Shown one piece after another: positions 8,076 through 15,395 of a stretch of 64,000 nucleotides of DNA (the stretch's first letter is position 1; every line of letters starts with the position of its first letter). The DNA lies in assembly GCF_907165045.1 (NCBI RefSeq), contig NZ_CAJRAU010000001.1, positions 682,001 through 746,000 on the forward strand, written 5' to 3'. The DNA is from Dyadobacter linearis (GTDB taxonomy: Bacteria; Bacteroidota; Bacteroidia; Cytophagales; Spirosomataceae). The notes beneath the pieces were generated by a model. The model saw only the letters and a program-made list of their open reading frames with translations. It did no database searches and was not told the origin of the DNA. The translations under genes were made by a program, and so were the position numbers.

Positions 8076-8801
8076 ATGATCCTCATCGCACTCATCCTCT
8101 CTGTCGTATTCGGTTCCATAGGTTTTCTTGTGACCGAAAAAAATGCAAGGTATAGTCTGTCCGGCTACAACACGATGTCGGAACAGGACCGGCAACAATT
8201 TGATATTACCTCCTACATCAGGCTGTTTAAGCATTTCCATCTGACGCTGGCTGCGACATTATTTATCGGCGTCTGTCTGCTGAGCCTCGTCGATAATAAT
8301 TGGGCAAGTATATTCATGACCGTATATCCATTGGTAGCATATTTCTATTTTCTGGTAAAAACGGCGGCTTATAACAAAGGAAAATCGGGTCAGAAAGCGG
8401 GGAGCTACATTGCAGGCACCGTGCTGGTAGTGATAATTGGCACCCTGCTGTTCACCAGTGTCAAAGATTACAAAAGCAGTGAATTAAGGCTGAATGCAGA
8501 TAAACTGGCCATTGAAGGCTCATTTGGAATAACACTCAACAGAAAGGAAGTTGAAAAGCAGCAACTTGTTGACCGCATTCCCGAGATCTCTTACAAATCA
8601 AATGGTTTTGCGGCGGGTGATTATGCCAAAGGCAGGTTCAAGACCAAAGACGGAAGAACGGTCTGGCTCTTTGTCAATAAAAAAGCCAGCCGTTTTCTGT
8701 GGATCAAAAGTGCGCAGGGTGATATCTTTTACAGCCACGATCAAATGGATATGCAGGCGCTGAGCCGGAATATCGAACAGTGGATCGCTGGCAATAATTG
8801 A
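8076..8801 (+). CDS. DUF3784-type membrane protein
   Basis: The 241-residue protein is read from ATG 8076; an in-frame TTG 9 bp earlier is possible. The N-terminal third resembles DUF3784: a first helix (ILIALILSVVFGSIGFLV), a conserved loop (YNTMSEQDRQQFD) and two more helices near residues 60-95. A fourth helix near 115-135 leads to a soluble C-terminal beta domain (LAIEGSFGITLNRKEVEKQQL) that looks like a small PH-like sensor domain. Function unknown. It converges on the next gene with only 2 bp between stops. Confidence 0.75.
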   Translation: MILIALILSVVFGSIGFLVTEKNARYSLSGYNTMSEQDRQQFDITSYIRLFKHFHLTLAATLFIGVCLLSLVDNNWASIFMTVYPLVAYFYFLVKTAAYNKGKSGQKAGSYIAGTVLVVIIGTLLFTSVKDYKSSELRLNADKLAIEGSFGITLNRKEVEKQQLVDRIPEISYKSNGFAAGDYAKGRFKTKDGRTVWLFVNKKASRFLWIKSAQGDIFYSHDQMDMQALSRNIEQWIAGNN

Positions 8802-8803
8802 TA

Positions 8804-9916
8804 CTATCCCAGATTCAGCGGCACTTTTTTCCCGGTCCGCGCCGATTCGTAGATCGCCATCAGGATTTTCACATCCCGCAGTCCCATTTCGCCCGGTACC
8901 CTCGTCGGCCGCTTATTGATCACGCAACCAGCGAAATCGTCCATCTGCGCAGCCTGCTGATTGACCTGCTGGAATTCAATTTTATCAATACTGCTTTTCC
9001 CTTTTATACCTTTATAAGCATAGGCAGGTTCAAGTTCGTACCAGCCTTTTGCAGCTTCCACACGCAGCAGGTTGCCTTTGTCGGCATAGCTTGTGCTGCA
9101 ATTGGCAACTGCCCCATTCGGAAATTCGAGTGTGAATTCCATGGATTGTTCGACGGTCGCAAATTTTTCCTTCTCCGTTTTCGGACCTTCTTTGGCCGAG
9201 ACACTCACCGGGTTCATCCCCATCGCATAGAGCGAACCCTGCACGCAATACACGCCCAGGTCCATTACCGGCCCGCCGCCTGAGCGTTTGTGGTCGAGTC
9301 TCCACACGCCAGCCTCCATTTCCTGGCTGTCTATCGCTCGCACTTTCTTTATTTCGCCATGCACTTTTTCTTTCCCGAATTTGGCAATCGTCATATTATA
9401 TGGGTCAAAATGTAGCCTGTAACCAATTGAGAGCATTTTTCCCGCATCCTTGCAAGCTTTGATCATCGCCTCCGCATCTTTCACCGAAGTCGCCATCGGC
9501 TTTTCACAGATCACGTGCTTTCCCGCTTTTGCCGCGCGGATCGTGTATTCAGCGTGCATGGAATTGGGCAGTACCACATACACAATGTCCACGTCCGGGT
9601 TATCTTTTATGGAGTCGAAGTTTTGATAGTTGTAAACATTTTTATCCGGAATATCATATTTGGTCTTCCATTTGGAGACCTTATCGGGCGATCCCGTCAC
9701 GATTGCGGTCAGTTTGCATTGCTGCGTTTCCTGTAAAGCGGGCGCAAGTTCCTCCTCGCTGTACTTACCGAGTCCCACCAGTGCGATCCCTAGTTTTTTG
9801 GTTTGGTTAAATGGCGCAGCCCAGGCGTCGTTACCCAGCACACTAAGGCCCGGTACCGCCATCGCGGCAAGCCCGACCTGTTGTAAAAAGCGTCTTCTTT
9901 GTTCAAAATGGTCCAT
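8804..9916 (-). CDS. Gfo/Idh/MocA family oxidoreductase, Tat-exported
   Basis: Read from ATG 9916, the protein has 370 residues and begins with a twin-arginine signal (EQRRRFLQQVGLAAMAVPGL). The Rossmann domain follows (LGIALVGLGKYSEEELAPAL), with the family lysine motif CEKPMA near residue 130 and a C-terminal beta-sheet domain containing GGGPVMDLGVYC. This matches periplasmic glucose-fructose oxidoreductase-like proteins, which carry tightly bound NAD(P) across the membrane in folded form. The substrate is presumably a sugar. It stands alone. An in-frame start further upstream at 9991 lacks the signal. Confidence 0.88.
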   Translation of the reverse strand: MDHFEQRRRFLQQVGLAAMAVPGLSVLGNDAWAAPFNQTKKLGIALVGLGKYSEEELAPALQETQQCKLTAIVTGSPDKVSKWKTKYDIPDKNVYNYQNFDSIKDNPDVDIVYVVLPNSMHAEYTIRAAKAGKHVICEKPMATSVKDAEAMIKACKDAGKMLSIGYRLHFDPYNMTIAKFGKEKVHGEIKKVRAIDSQEMEAGVWRLDHKRSGGGPVMDLGVYCVQGSLYAMGMNPVSVSAKEGPKTEKEKFATVEQSMEFTLEFPNGAVANCSTSYADKGNLLRVEAAKGWYELEPAYAYKGIKGKSSIDKIEFQQVNQQAAQMDDFAGCVINKRPTRVPGEMGLRDVKILMAIYESARTGKKVPLNLG

Positions 9917-9969
9917 TGTCTGTTTTATGAAGTGATGAAAAACTGAAAGTCGGGTGGGCGAAAAAGGCC

Positions 9970-9996
9970 ATGCCAGCGTAGCAAAATGCACTTACA
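9970..9996 (+). promoter_or_regulatory. Upstream motif shared with the YciF-like gene
   Basis: ATGCCAGCGT, a run of A, TGCAC and TTACA repeat the pattern at 6584-6610. It lies in the divergent region between the Gfo/Idh gene and the SDR gene. Assigning it to the SDR gene is inference. Confidence 0.3.
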
Positions 9997-10090
9997 TTCC
10001 CATCAGCTTTCAAGCTGCGCGCCGATTCTGGAACTGTTTTTGTAGGCTGCTGCGGTTTTTAAAGTATCAGTTCTTCAAAATCTTTTAACA

Positions 10091-10996
10091 ATGGAAAATC
10101 AACAAACCAACGAATCAGGAATGCAAAATCCAGAAGAAAAATATCCGGCACCACCTTTTCCCGACCAAAAACAAACTCCTCCCGGCACAGAAGGAGAACT
10201 CCGTCCCAAGGCGGATCACGGTGAGGACTCTTACAAAGGCTCCGGCAAGCTCGCCGGTAAAAAGGCAGTGATAACCGGAGGTGATTCGGGAATAGGAAAG
10301 GCAGTCGCGATCGCATTTGCAAGAGAAGGCGCCGATGTCCTGATCAGCTACCTCAGCCCGGTTGAGGACGAAGATGCCCGCGACACCGCCTCTTATGTAG
10401 AACAGGCTGGACAAAAGGCAGTTCTGATCCGCGGAGATATCAGTAAAGAGGCGCATTGCAAGGAAATAATTGAAAAAGCAGTCGCTGAATTCGGGCAGAT
10501 TGACATTCTTGTGAACAATGCGGCTTTCCAGATGGCGCGGAAAACTTTGCAGGAAATCCCGTCGGAAGAGTGGGAATATACATTCGCAGTAAATATTCAC
10601 GCGATGTTCTACCTCTGCAAAGCCGCAGAGCCGCATATGAAGCCGGGAAGCTGCATTATCAATACGACTTCCGTCAATGCGTATTCCCCAACGCCGCTGC
10701 TCCTGCATTATGCTGCGACCAAAGCTGCGATCCAGAATTTCTCGGCTAATCTTGCGCAGATATTGCTTGAAGGTGGAAAAGGGATCCGCGTGAATGCAGT
10801 TGCGCCCGGCCCGATCTGGACGCCGCTCATCCCGTCGACGATGCCGGAGCCGGAAACATTCGGAGAAAACACGCCAACCGGCAGAGCAGGCCAGCCCGCC
10901 GAAGTTGCTCCCGCCTACGTGTTCCTGGCAAGTGAAGAAAGCAGTTACGTATCAGGTGCAACGCTGCCCGTGACCGGCGGCAGGATCACCATTTAA
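10091..10996 (+). CDS. SDR family oxidoreductase, general-stress type
   Basis: This 301-residue classical short-chain dehydrogenase carries the roughly 55-residue proline-rich N-terminal extension typical of the YghA/YhdF/GSP39 group. The NAD(P) site is TGGDSGIGKAV near residue 62, the NNAA strand lies near 142, the catalytic Ser is in INTTSVNAYS and the Tyr-Lys pair is in YAATKAA (about residues 208-214). Extensions of this kind are usual in stress-induced cytoplasmic SDRs; the natural substrate is unknown. It has its own divergent promoter region and a strong terminator. Confidence 0.9.
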   Translation: MENQQTNESGMQNPEEKYPAPPFPDQKQTPPGTEGELRPKADHGEDSYKGSGKLAGKKAVITGGDSGIGKAVAIAFAREGADVLISYLSPVEDEDARDTASYVEQAGQKAVLIRGDISKEAHCKEIIEKAVAEFGQIDILVNNAAFQMARKTLQEIPSEEWEYTFAVNIHAMFYLCKAAEPHMKPGSCIINTTSVNAYSPTPLLLHYAATKAAIQNFSANLAQILLEGGKGIRVNAVAPGPIWTPLIPSTMPEPETFGENTPTGRAGQPAEVAPAYVFLASEESSYVSGATLPVTGGRITI

Positions 10997-11001
10997 TATG
11001 G

Positions 11002-11040
11002 AAAAACCTGGGATATCAGATTTGAATATCCCCGGTTTTT
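11002..11040 (+). terminator. Rho-independent terminator
   Basis: AAAAACCTGGGATAT pairs with ATATCCCCGGTTTTT around a short loop, directly after the SDR gene. Confidence 0.75.
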
Positions 11041-11072
11041 GTTATTAATCCACCCACCGGGCAGAAATTAGT

Positions 11073-11462
11073 TTATTTGTCACTCGTACTTTTCAAAGCC
11101 CACCAGATCAGCACTGGCTGAAAGCACAACCGGACAAAACGCTTCTTATCGGTATCCAGCCCGAATGCATCGCGGTGGTTGACCAGCTGGGCGATGTTAC
11201 CCGGAAACACCGCAGTAAAAAATGCCGCCGCCGCCTGCCCTACCCGCTGCCGGTATTCCTTTGGCGCCGCGATCAGCGCACTGCCCATCGCAATTTCCGC
11301 AATGCCCGAATAGACAACGGTATCATCCTTTTTGAGCGGAACAAAATCCGGCACCTGCGCCTGAAATTCCTTTCTCGCAAAAGTAAGGTGACTAATTCCC
11401 GCATAAACCAGGCTCGCCCCCAGCAATACCCGCGCGACTGTTTTAATATCCTGTTCTTTCAT
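11073..11462 (-). CDS. DoxX family membrane protein
   Basis: The 129-residue protein has four predicted helices and the DoxX start ARVLLGASLVYAGISHL, followed by YSGIAEIAMGSALIA and a helix ending FPGNIAQLVNH. The length fits small DoxX/DUF417-like proteins of the inner membrane, some of which assist thiol or quinone redox reactions. It is 41 bp downstream of the rhodanese-thioredoxin gene on the same strand, so the pair may form an envelope redox operon. The exact function is not known. Confidence 0.82.
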   Translation of the reverse strand: MKEQDIKTVARVLLGASLVYAGISHLTFARKEFQAQVPDFVPLKKDDTVVYSGIAEIAMGSALIAAPKEYRQRVGQAAAAFFTAVFPGNIAQLVNHRDAFGLDTDKKRFVRLCFQPVLIWWALKSTSDK

Positions 11463-11503
11463 GATTTTTTGTTTGGAAGAGAAAGAACAAATATTGTTCC
11501 CCT

Positions 11504-12235
11504 CTACCGCGCCGACAAATGCTGGCTTTCCAGTACTTTCTCGATTTCAGCCTTCGAAGCGCCGCCTTTTTTCTGCCACACGATCTCGCTGCCTTTGTAG
11601 AGGATTAGTGTCGGCAGGCCTACTACGCCCAGTTCTTTTACCAGACTTTTGTTTTCGTAAGCTTCGATTTTAACCACTTTTACATTTGCCGCGTGCTCGG
11701 TTTTGATGGAGTCGATCGTGGGATCGAGGCGCTTGCAGCTGCCGCAATAGCGCGAGCCGAAATCGACCAGCACCAGTTTCTCGCTTTTTAATGAGGCCTG
11801 GTATTCTTCCAGAGAAAGTCCCTTTCCCGTAGTGGAAACGACCGGTCGGCCGAGTCCGATCCATTTGCTCAAACCACCCGGCACTTCGGTAACATCCTTG
11901 AAACCAGCCTCCCGAAGCTGCTTCGCCAGCGTTCCGCTACGTCCGTTTCCGATCGAATAGATAAATACAGGCTGTTCTTTATTCAGCTTTCCGCTCTCTT
12001 TTGCAAAATCCTCTTTATTGGCAATGTTAAAATTAACCGCCCTTTCCAGGTGATTTTGTGCATATTCTTCCGGAAGACGCGCGTCCAGGATCTGGGCGTT
12101 TTTACCCGCCGCTTTCAGTTTCTCCTCAAAAGCATCGAAGGTCAGCAACTCTCTTTTTTTAGCCTGCTGCGCAAAGGAAGCAGTCGACAAAACGGCTGCC
12201 ATAAACAGCACAACAAACAATCTCAGGTTTTTCAT
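11504..12235 (-). CDS. Secreted rhodanese-thioredoxin fusion with Ser in place of rhodanese Cys
   Basis: The 243-residue protein has a signal peptide (residues 1-22), a rhodanese-like domain (about 28-125) and a thioredoxin domain (about 135-240). The thioredoxin active site is RYCGSCKRL, a proper CxxC, with the cis-proline region GLPTLIL. In the rhodanese loop, where active enzymes have a Cys before GxxRS, this protein reads YSIGNGRSG, so the sulfur-accepting cysteine is replaced by serine. The rhodanese half is therefore probably a non-catalytic partner domain. The protein should work in the periplasm; DoxX is encoded just downstream. Confidence 0.86.
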   Translation of the reverse strand: MKNLRLFVVLFMAAVLSTASFAQQAKKRELLTFDAFEEKLKAAGKNAQILDARLPEEYAQNHLERAVNFNIANKEDFAKESGKLNKEQPVFIYSIGNGRSGTLAKQLREAGFKDVTEVPGGLSKWIGLGRPVVSTTGKGLSLEEYQASLKSEKLVLVDFGSRYCGSCKRLDPTIDSIKTEHAANVKVVKIEAYENKSLVKELGVVGLPTLILYKGSEIVWQKKGGASKAEIEKVLESQHLSAR

Positions 12236-12281
12236 AAGTATGGTTTTTTAAATGGTGATTCTTATTTGGGGCGGCCCGCGT

Positions 12282-12331
12282 AGGGAGGAAAGGGAGGAAG
12301 GGAGGATGGAGGAAGGGAGGAAGGGAGGAGG
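12282..12331. repeat. Purine-rich GGGAGGAA-like tandem tract
   Basis: About six degenerate units of GGGAGGAA fill the short gap between the sulfatase stop and the rhodanese-thioredoxin start. The plus strand is almost pure G/A and has enough GGG runs for a G-quadruplex or triplex. Confidence 0.65.
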
Positions 12332-12335
12332 TGCT

Positions 12336-13745
12336 TTACGGGGCGATTGGGAGGGGGAGGTAATCGCGGTTTACGATCATCCATTCCTGTAAGCGGCTTT
12401 TTAGCTCGTGCTCTATTTCTTTTACTTCCGCAGTTCCGGCCAGGTTATTGGTTTCAAATGGATCTTTCTCTTCGTCGTATACTTCGAACATCTTCCGGCG
12501 GTTAGCGAAAAGGAGTTTATCGAAAGGCTCTTCCAATGTTCCTTCCGAATGCTTTTGTTTTAAATCCACCCAGAAAGGTTGACCCGCGAAATCTACCGGA
12601 TGATAAGGTATCTGCCAGATCGCATTATAGATCAGCTTGTACTTTTTGTTGAAAATCGTTCGACTGAGATCGAAGTTCGAAGAGTTGGTCGGCAAGCCCT
12701 GCCCGTGTGCGCCGCGAACTGCAAATGCGAAATCGTGACCGGCAAAGGTTGCATTCTGAAATGCAGGAGCGACGCTGATACCTGTGATCTCTTTGGGCAC
12801 AGCCAGACCTGCCACACCAAGGAATGTCGGCGCGAGGTCGATGCCGGACACCAGCGCGTCGGTTACCTGTCCTGCCCTGATCAGCCCCGGGTGGCGCATG
12901 ATCAGCGGCACATTCAGCCCGAGATTGTAGAGGGTACCTTTGCCGCGGATCAGCGCGCCGCCATTATCGCCGATGAAAACGACAAGCGTATTTTGGTCGA
13001 GCCCGCGCTTTTTCAGGTCTTCCAGCACTTTGCCCACGTCACTGTCGAGCCGCTGGATTTCGCCCAGGTAAGCGGCAAAATCTTCACGCAACAATTTAGT
13101 ATCCGGCCAGTGCGCGGGAACGGAGATCTTTTGCGGATCAGGTTCAAAATTTTTGGCATTAAAAACCCTGTGCGGGTCACTGTACCCTACCTGCACGAAA
13201 AACGGTTTTCCTTTCGGTACCTGGTTCAGAAACTCGGAGTATTGCTGGAATATCGTATCGCGGTTACCCGACGTTTTCAGGAAGTCTACCCGGTTTCTAA
13301 AAGTTTCCAGCCCATATTTTTCCAAAACTGCGACCGTTTCGGGCACTCTCCTGTTTCCGTCCAAATGAAAGCTGCGTCCCAGGATCCCGGTATGGTACCC
13401 TCCTTTCCGGAGCAGCTCGGGATAGGAAGTGACCGACGCATCGAGCGGCGCAGAGAAACGCGTCATCTGAATATCCAGCGTATTGCGCCCCGTCATCATA
13501 GCCGCCCGCGACAGTACACATTGCGGGGCAGTTGTGAAGGCTTTTTTAAAGATAATCCCCTCCTGCGCCAGCTTGTCGATATTGGGTGTTTTGATCTCAG
13601 GATAGCCGTAACATCCCAGAAATGGCGCACTATGATCGTCGGAAACGATCAGGATAATGTTGGGTTGCTGCGCCTTCTTCTTCTGCGCCCAGGTAGTGGG
13701 GTTCAGCAAAAGCGCCAGTGCAATAAATGTTATAAATCGTATCAT
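12336..13745 (-). CDS. Sulfatase (S1 family) with an atypical active-site motif
   Basis: The 469-residue secreted sulfatase has a signal peptide (1-20), a metal-binding start NIILIVSDDHSAPFLGCYG, then the active-site stretch QCVLSRAAMMTGRN and the second metal motif VVFIGDNGG. The fold and metal aspartates are those of type I sulfatases. The formylglycine motif is normally C/S-x-P/A-x-R; here it is C-V-L-S-R, with leucine at the proline position. Whether the cysteine is still converted is uncertain. It is the last gene of the sulfatase/SusCD run and follows an 8-bp tandem repeat. Confidence 0.88.
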   Translation of the reverse strand: MIRFITFIALALLLNPTTWAQKKKAQQPNIILIVSDDHSAPFLGCYGYPEIKTPNIDKLAQEGIIFKKAFTTAPQCVLSRAAMMTGRNTLDIQMTRFSAPLDASVTSYPELLRKGGYHTGILGRSFHLDGNRRVPETVAVLEKYGLETFRNRVDFLKTSGNRDTIFQQYSEFLNQVPKGKPFFVQVGYSDPHRVFNAKNFEPDPQKISVPAHWPDTKLLREDFAAYLGEIQRLDSDVGKVLEDLKKRGLDQNTLVVFIGDNGGALIRGKGTLYNLGLNVPLIMRHPGLIRAGQVTDALVSGIDLAPTFLGVAGLAVPKEITGISVAPAFQNATFAGHDFAFAVRGAHGQGLPTNSSNFDLSRTIFNKKYKLIYNAIWQIPYHPVDFAGQPFWVDLKQKHSEGTLEEPFDKLLFANRRKMFEVYDEEKDPFETNNLAGTAEVKEIEHELKSRLQEWMIVNRDYLPLPIAP

Positions 13746-13793
13746 ATAAATATAAAGTTTTGCTGGTTTACCGGTTCGCGTTTCGACTGCGGC

Positions 13794-13854
13794 TCATTCA
13801 ATCATTCAATCATTCAATCATTCAATCATTCAATCATTCAATCATTCAATCATT
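13794..13854. repeat. Octanucleotide tandem repeat, about 7.6 copies
   Basis: Seven exact copies of TCATTCAA from 13794 to 13849 plus a partial unit. The array begins 49 bp upstream of the sulfatase start at 13745 on the minus strand, between it and the sulfatase at 13885. An 8-bp unit is prone to slippage. Confidence 0.95.
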
Positions 13855-13884
13855 ACCCATTCCACGGCGGCTAACTCATCACTG

Positions 13885-15342
13885 TCAAGGCATCGCTTCC
13901 CGCTTCGGTCGCACGTATTTTCCCTTGTCATTGAGAGGCCGTGGATCGGCGTAGGTTGGGTTGGTGTAGCCGGTTGCCTGTTCCTGCTTGGCGAGCTCTC
14001 CCTGCAGTTGCGTTTTCAGCTTTTCGCCTTCTTTGGTATTGTATAAATTTTTTGATTCGCCGGGATCGCTGCTCAGGTCGTACAGCTCCGACCAGCCTTC
14101 CTCGCCGGGGTATAGGATCAGCTTACTTTTCTCGGTCCGGATCGCTTTAATCGTCGGTACTGCGAAGTTGTTCTCATAGAAATACTCATACAGAAACGAG
14201 TTCCGCCAGTCTTTCACCTTATCCTCAACCAGCGGCACCCAGCTTTTTCCCTGAAACGATTTTGGCGCGGCCACTCCGGCCAGATCCAGCAGTGAAGGCG
14301 CCGCGTCCAGGTTCAGCACGATTTTGTCGATCTTCTTTCCTTTTGGAAAACGGGCGGGGTAGCGTACCAGCAGCGGAATGCGGATCGACTCTTCATAAGC
14401 CGCGCGTTTGTCGCCCAGCCCGTGCTCGCCGAAGAAGAACCCGTTATCACTTGAAAAAATGATCACCGTATTCTGGTCGAGTTTCAGCGAATCCAGCGTT
14501 TTCAAAACCCTGCCCACATTTTCATCAATGCCTTTTAATGCACCAAAATAATTTCTGATCTTTTGGTCATTGTTTTCGGTCCACGAACCGCCCTGGGGCT
14601 GGGCTGCATTGTTGTTGTTTTTCCTTTCAGTGTGAATCTGATCTTTGTAAGGGAATACCGCACGCTCGTTTTCGGGCTCCGTGAGCTTTACTTTGGCATA
14701 CGTATCCTGATGGCGTACCGGCGGCTGAAAAGGCCCGTGCCCCGACTTGAATGCGAGCGTCACCAGAAAAGTCTTACTTTTATTCTCGCGGATATAGTTT
14801 ATCGCATTAGTAGTAGAAACATCATCCACCCAACCCTGGCTCGGCTCGGCTTTCCCATTAATCTCGATCGGGCAATCGAAGTACTTACCCTGGCCTACAA
14901 AACTTGCGGAATAGTCGAAACCCGGGCGTTTCCCGGTTTCGTTTCCCATATGCCACTTCCCGAAGAATGCCGTGGCGTATCCTGCTTTACGCAGCTCAGT
15001 GGCGTAGGTTACGGTAGTATCCGTAAGTCCTGTGTGGTTGTTGGCAATTCCGTTGAGGTGATTGTACCGGCTGTTCAGCAATGTCGCCCGGCTTGGGGAA
15101 CACAGTGAATTGATCACAAATGCATTGCGGAAGCGCACACCTTCACTGGCCAGCCGGTCGAGGTTAGGTGTGGAAAACCAGGGAAATCTTGCCTTATAAC
15201 CTTGCTCCTGCTGCACTACGCTCAACGCATCAAAGCGCTGATCGTCCGTATAGATAAAGATAATATTAGGCTTCGCCGGCGACTGACCCCGGGCAAAAAG
15301 AGCGAGGGCAACAAATGCGGCGGAAAGAATAGTTTTGAGCAT
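13885..15342 (-). CDS. Sulfatase (S1 family)
   Basis: The 485-residue secreted type I sulfatase has a signal peptide (1-20), a metal-binding opening NIIFIYTDDQRFDAL, the canonical formylglycine motif LCSPSRATLL (Cys about residue 81), the histidine motif FFGKWHMG and the second metal motif IIFSSDNGFFFGEHG. The DDQR opening and overall length resemble N-acetylglucosamine-6-sulfatase/iduronate-type enzymes, but the sulfate position cannot be fixed from sequence. It lies 53 bp downstream of SusD and is probably co-transcribed with it. Confidence 0.92.
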   Translation of the reverse strand: MLKTILSAAFVALALFARGQSPAKPNIIFIYTDDQRFDALSVVQQEQGYKARFPWFSTPNLDRLASEGVRFRNAFVINSLCSPSRATLLNSRYNHLNGIANNHTGLTDTTVTYATELRKAGYATAFFGKWHMGNETGKRPGFDYSASFVGQGKYFDCPIEINGKAEPSQGWVDDVSTTNAINYIRENKSKTFLVTLAFKSGHGPFQPPVRHQDTYAKVKLTEPENERAVFPYKDQIHTERKNNNNAAQPQGGSWTENNDQKIRNYFGALKGIDENVGRVLKTLDSLKLDQNTVIIFSSDNGFFFGEHGLGDKRAAYEESIRIPLLVRYPARFPKGKKIDKIVLNLDAAPSLLDLAGVAAPKSFQGKSWVPLVEDKVKDWRNSFLYEYFYENNFAVPTIKAIRTEKSKLILYPGEEGWSELYDLSSDPGESKNLYNTKEGEKLKTQLQGELAKQEQATGYTNPTYADPRPLNDKGKYVRPKREAMP

Positions 15343-15395
15343 TGTATTTGAGTTATTATGGTTAAACCATTGCCGGTGTGGTCATCAACAACGGC

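Noticed and set aside
13794..13854. CRISPR-like array
   Set aside because: Units are 8 bp and contiguous without spacers; a simple tandem repeat, with no cas genes nearby.
12579..13874. Open frame of 431 codons on the plus strand
   Set aside because: It is antisense to the sulfatase, its product has no family marks, and its end merely reads the octanucleotide repeat. It is a codon-bias shadow.
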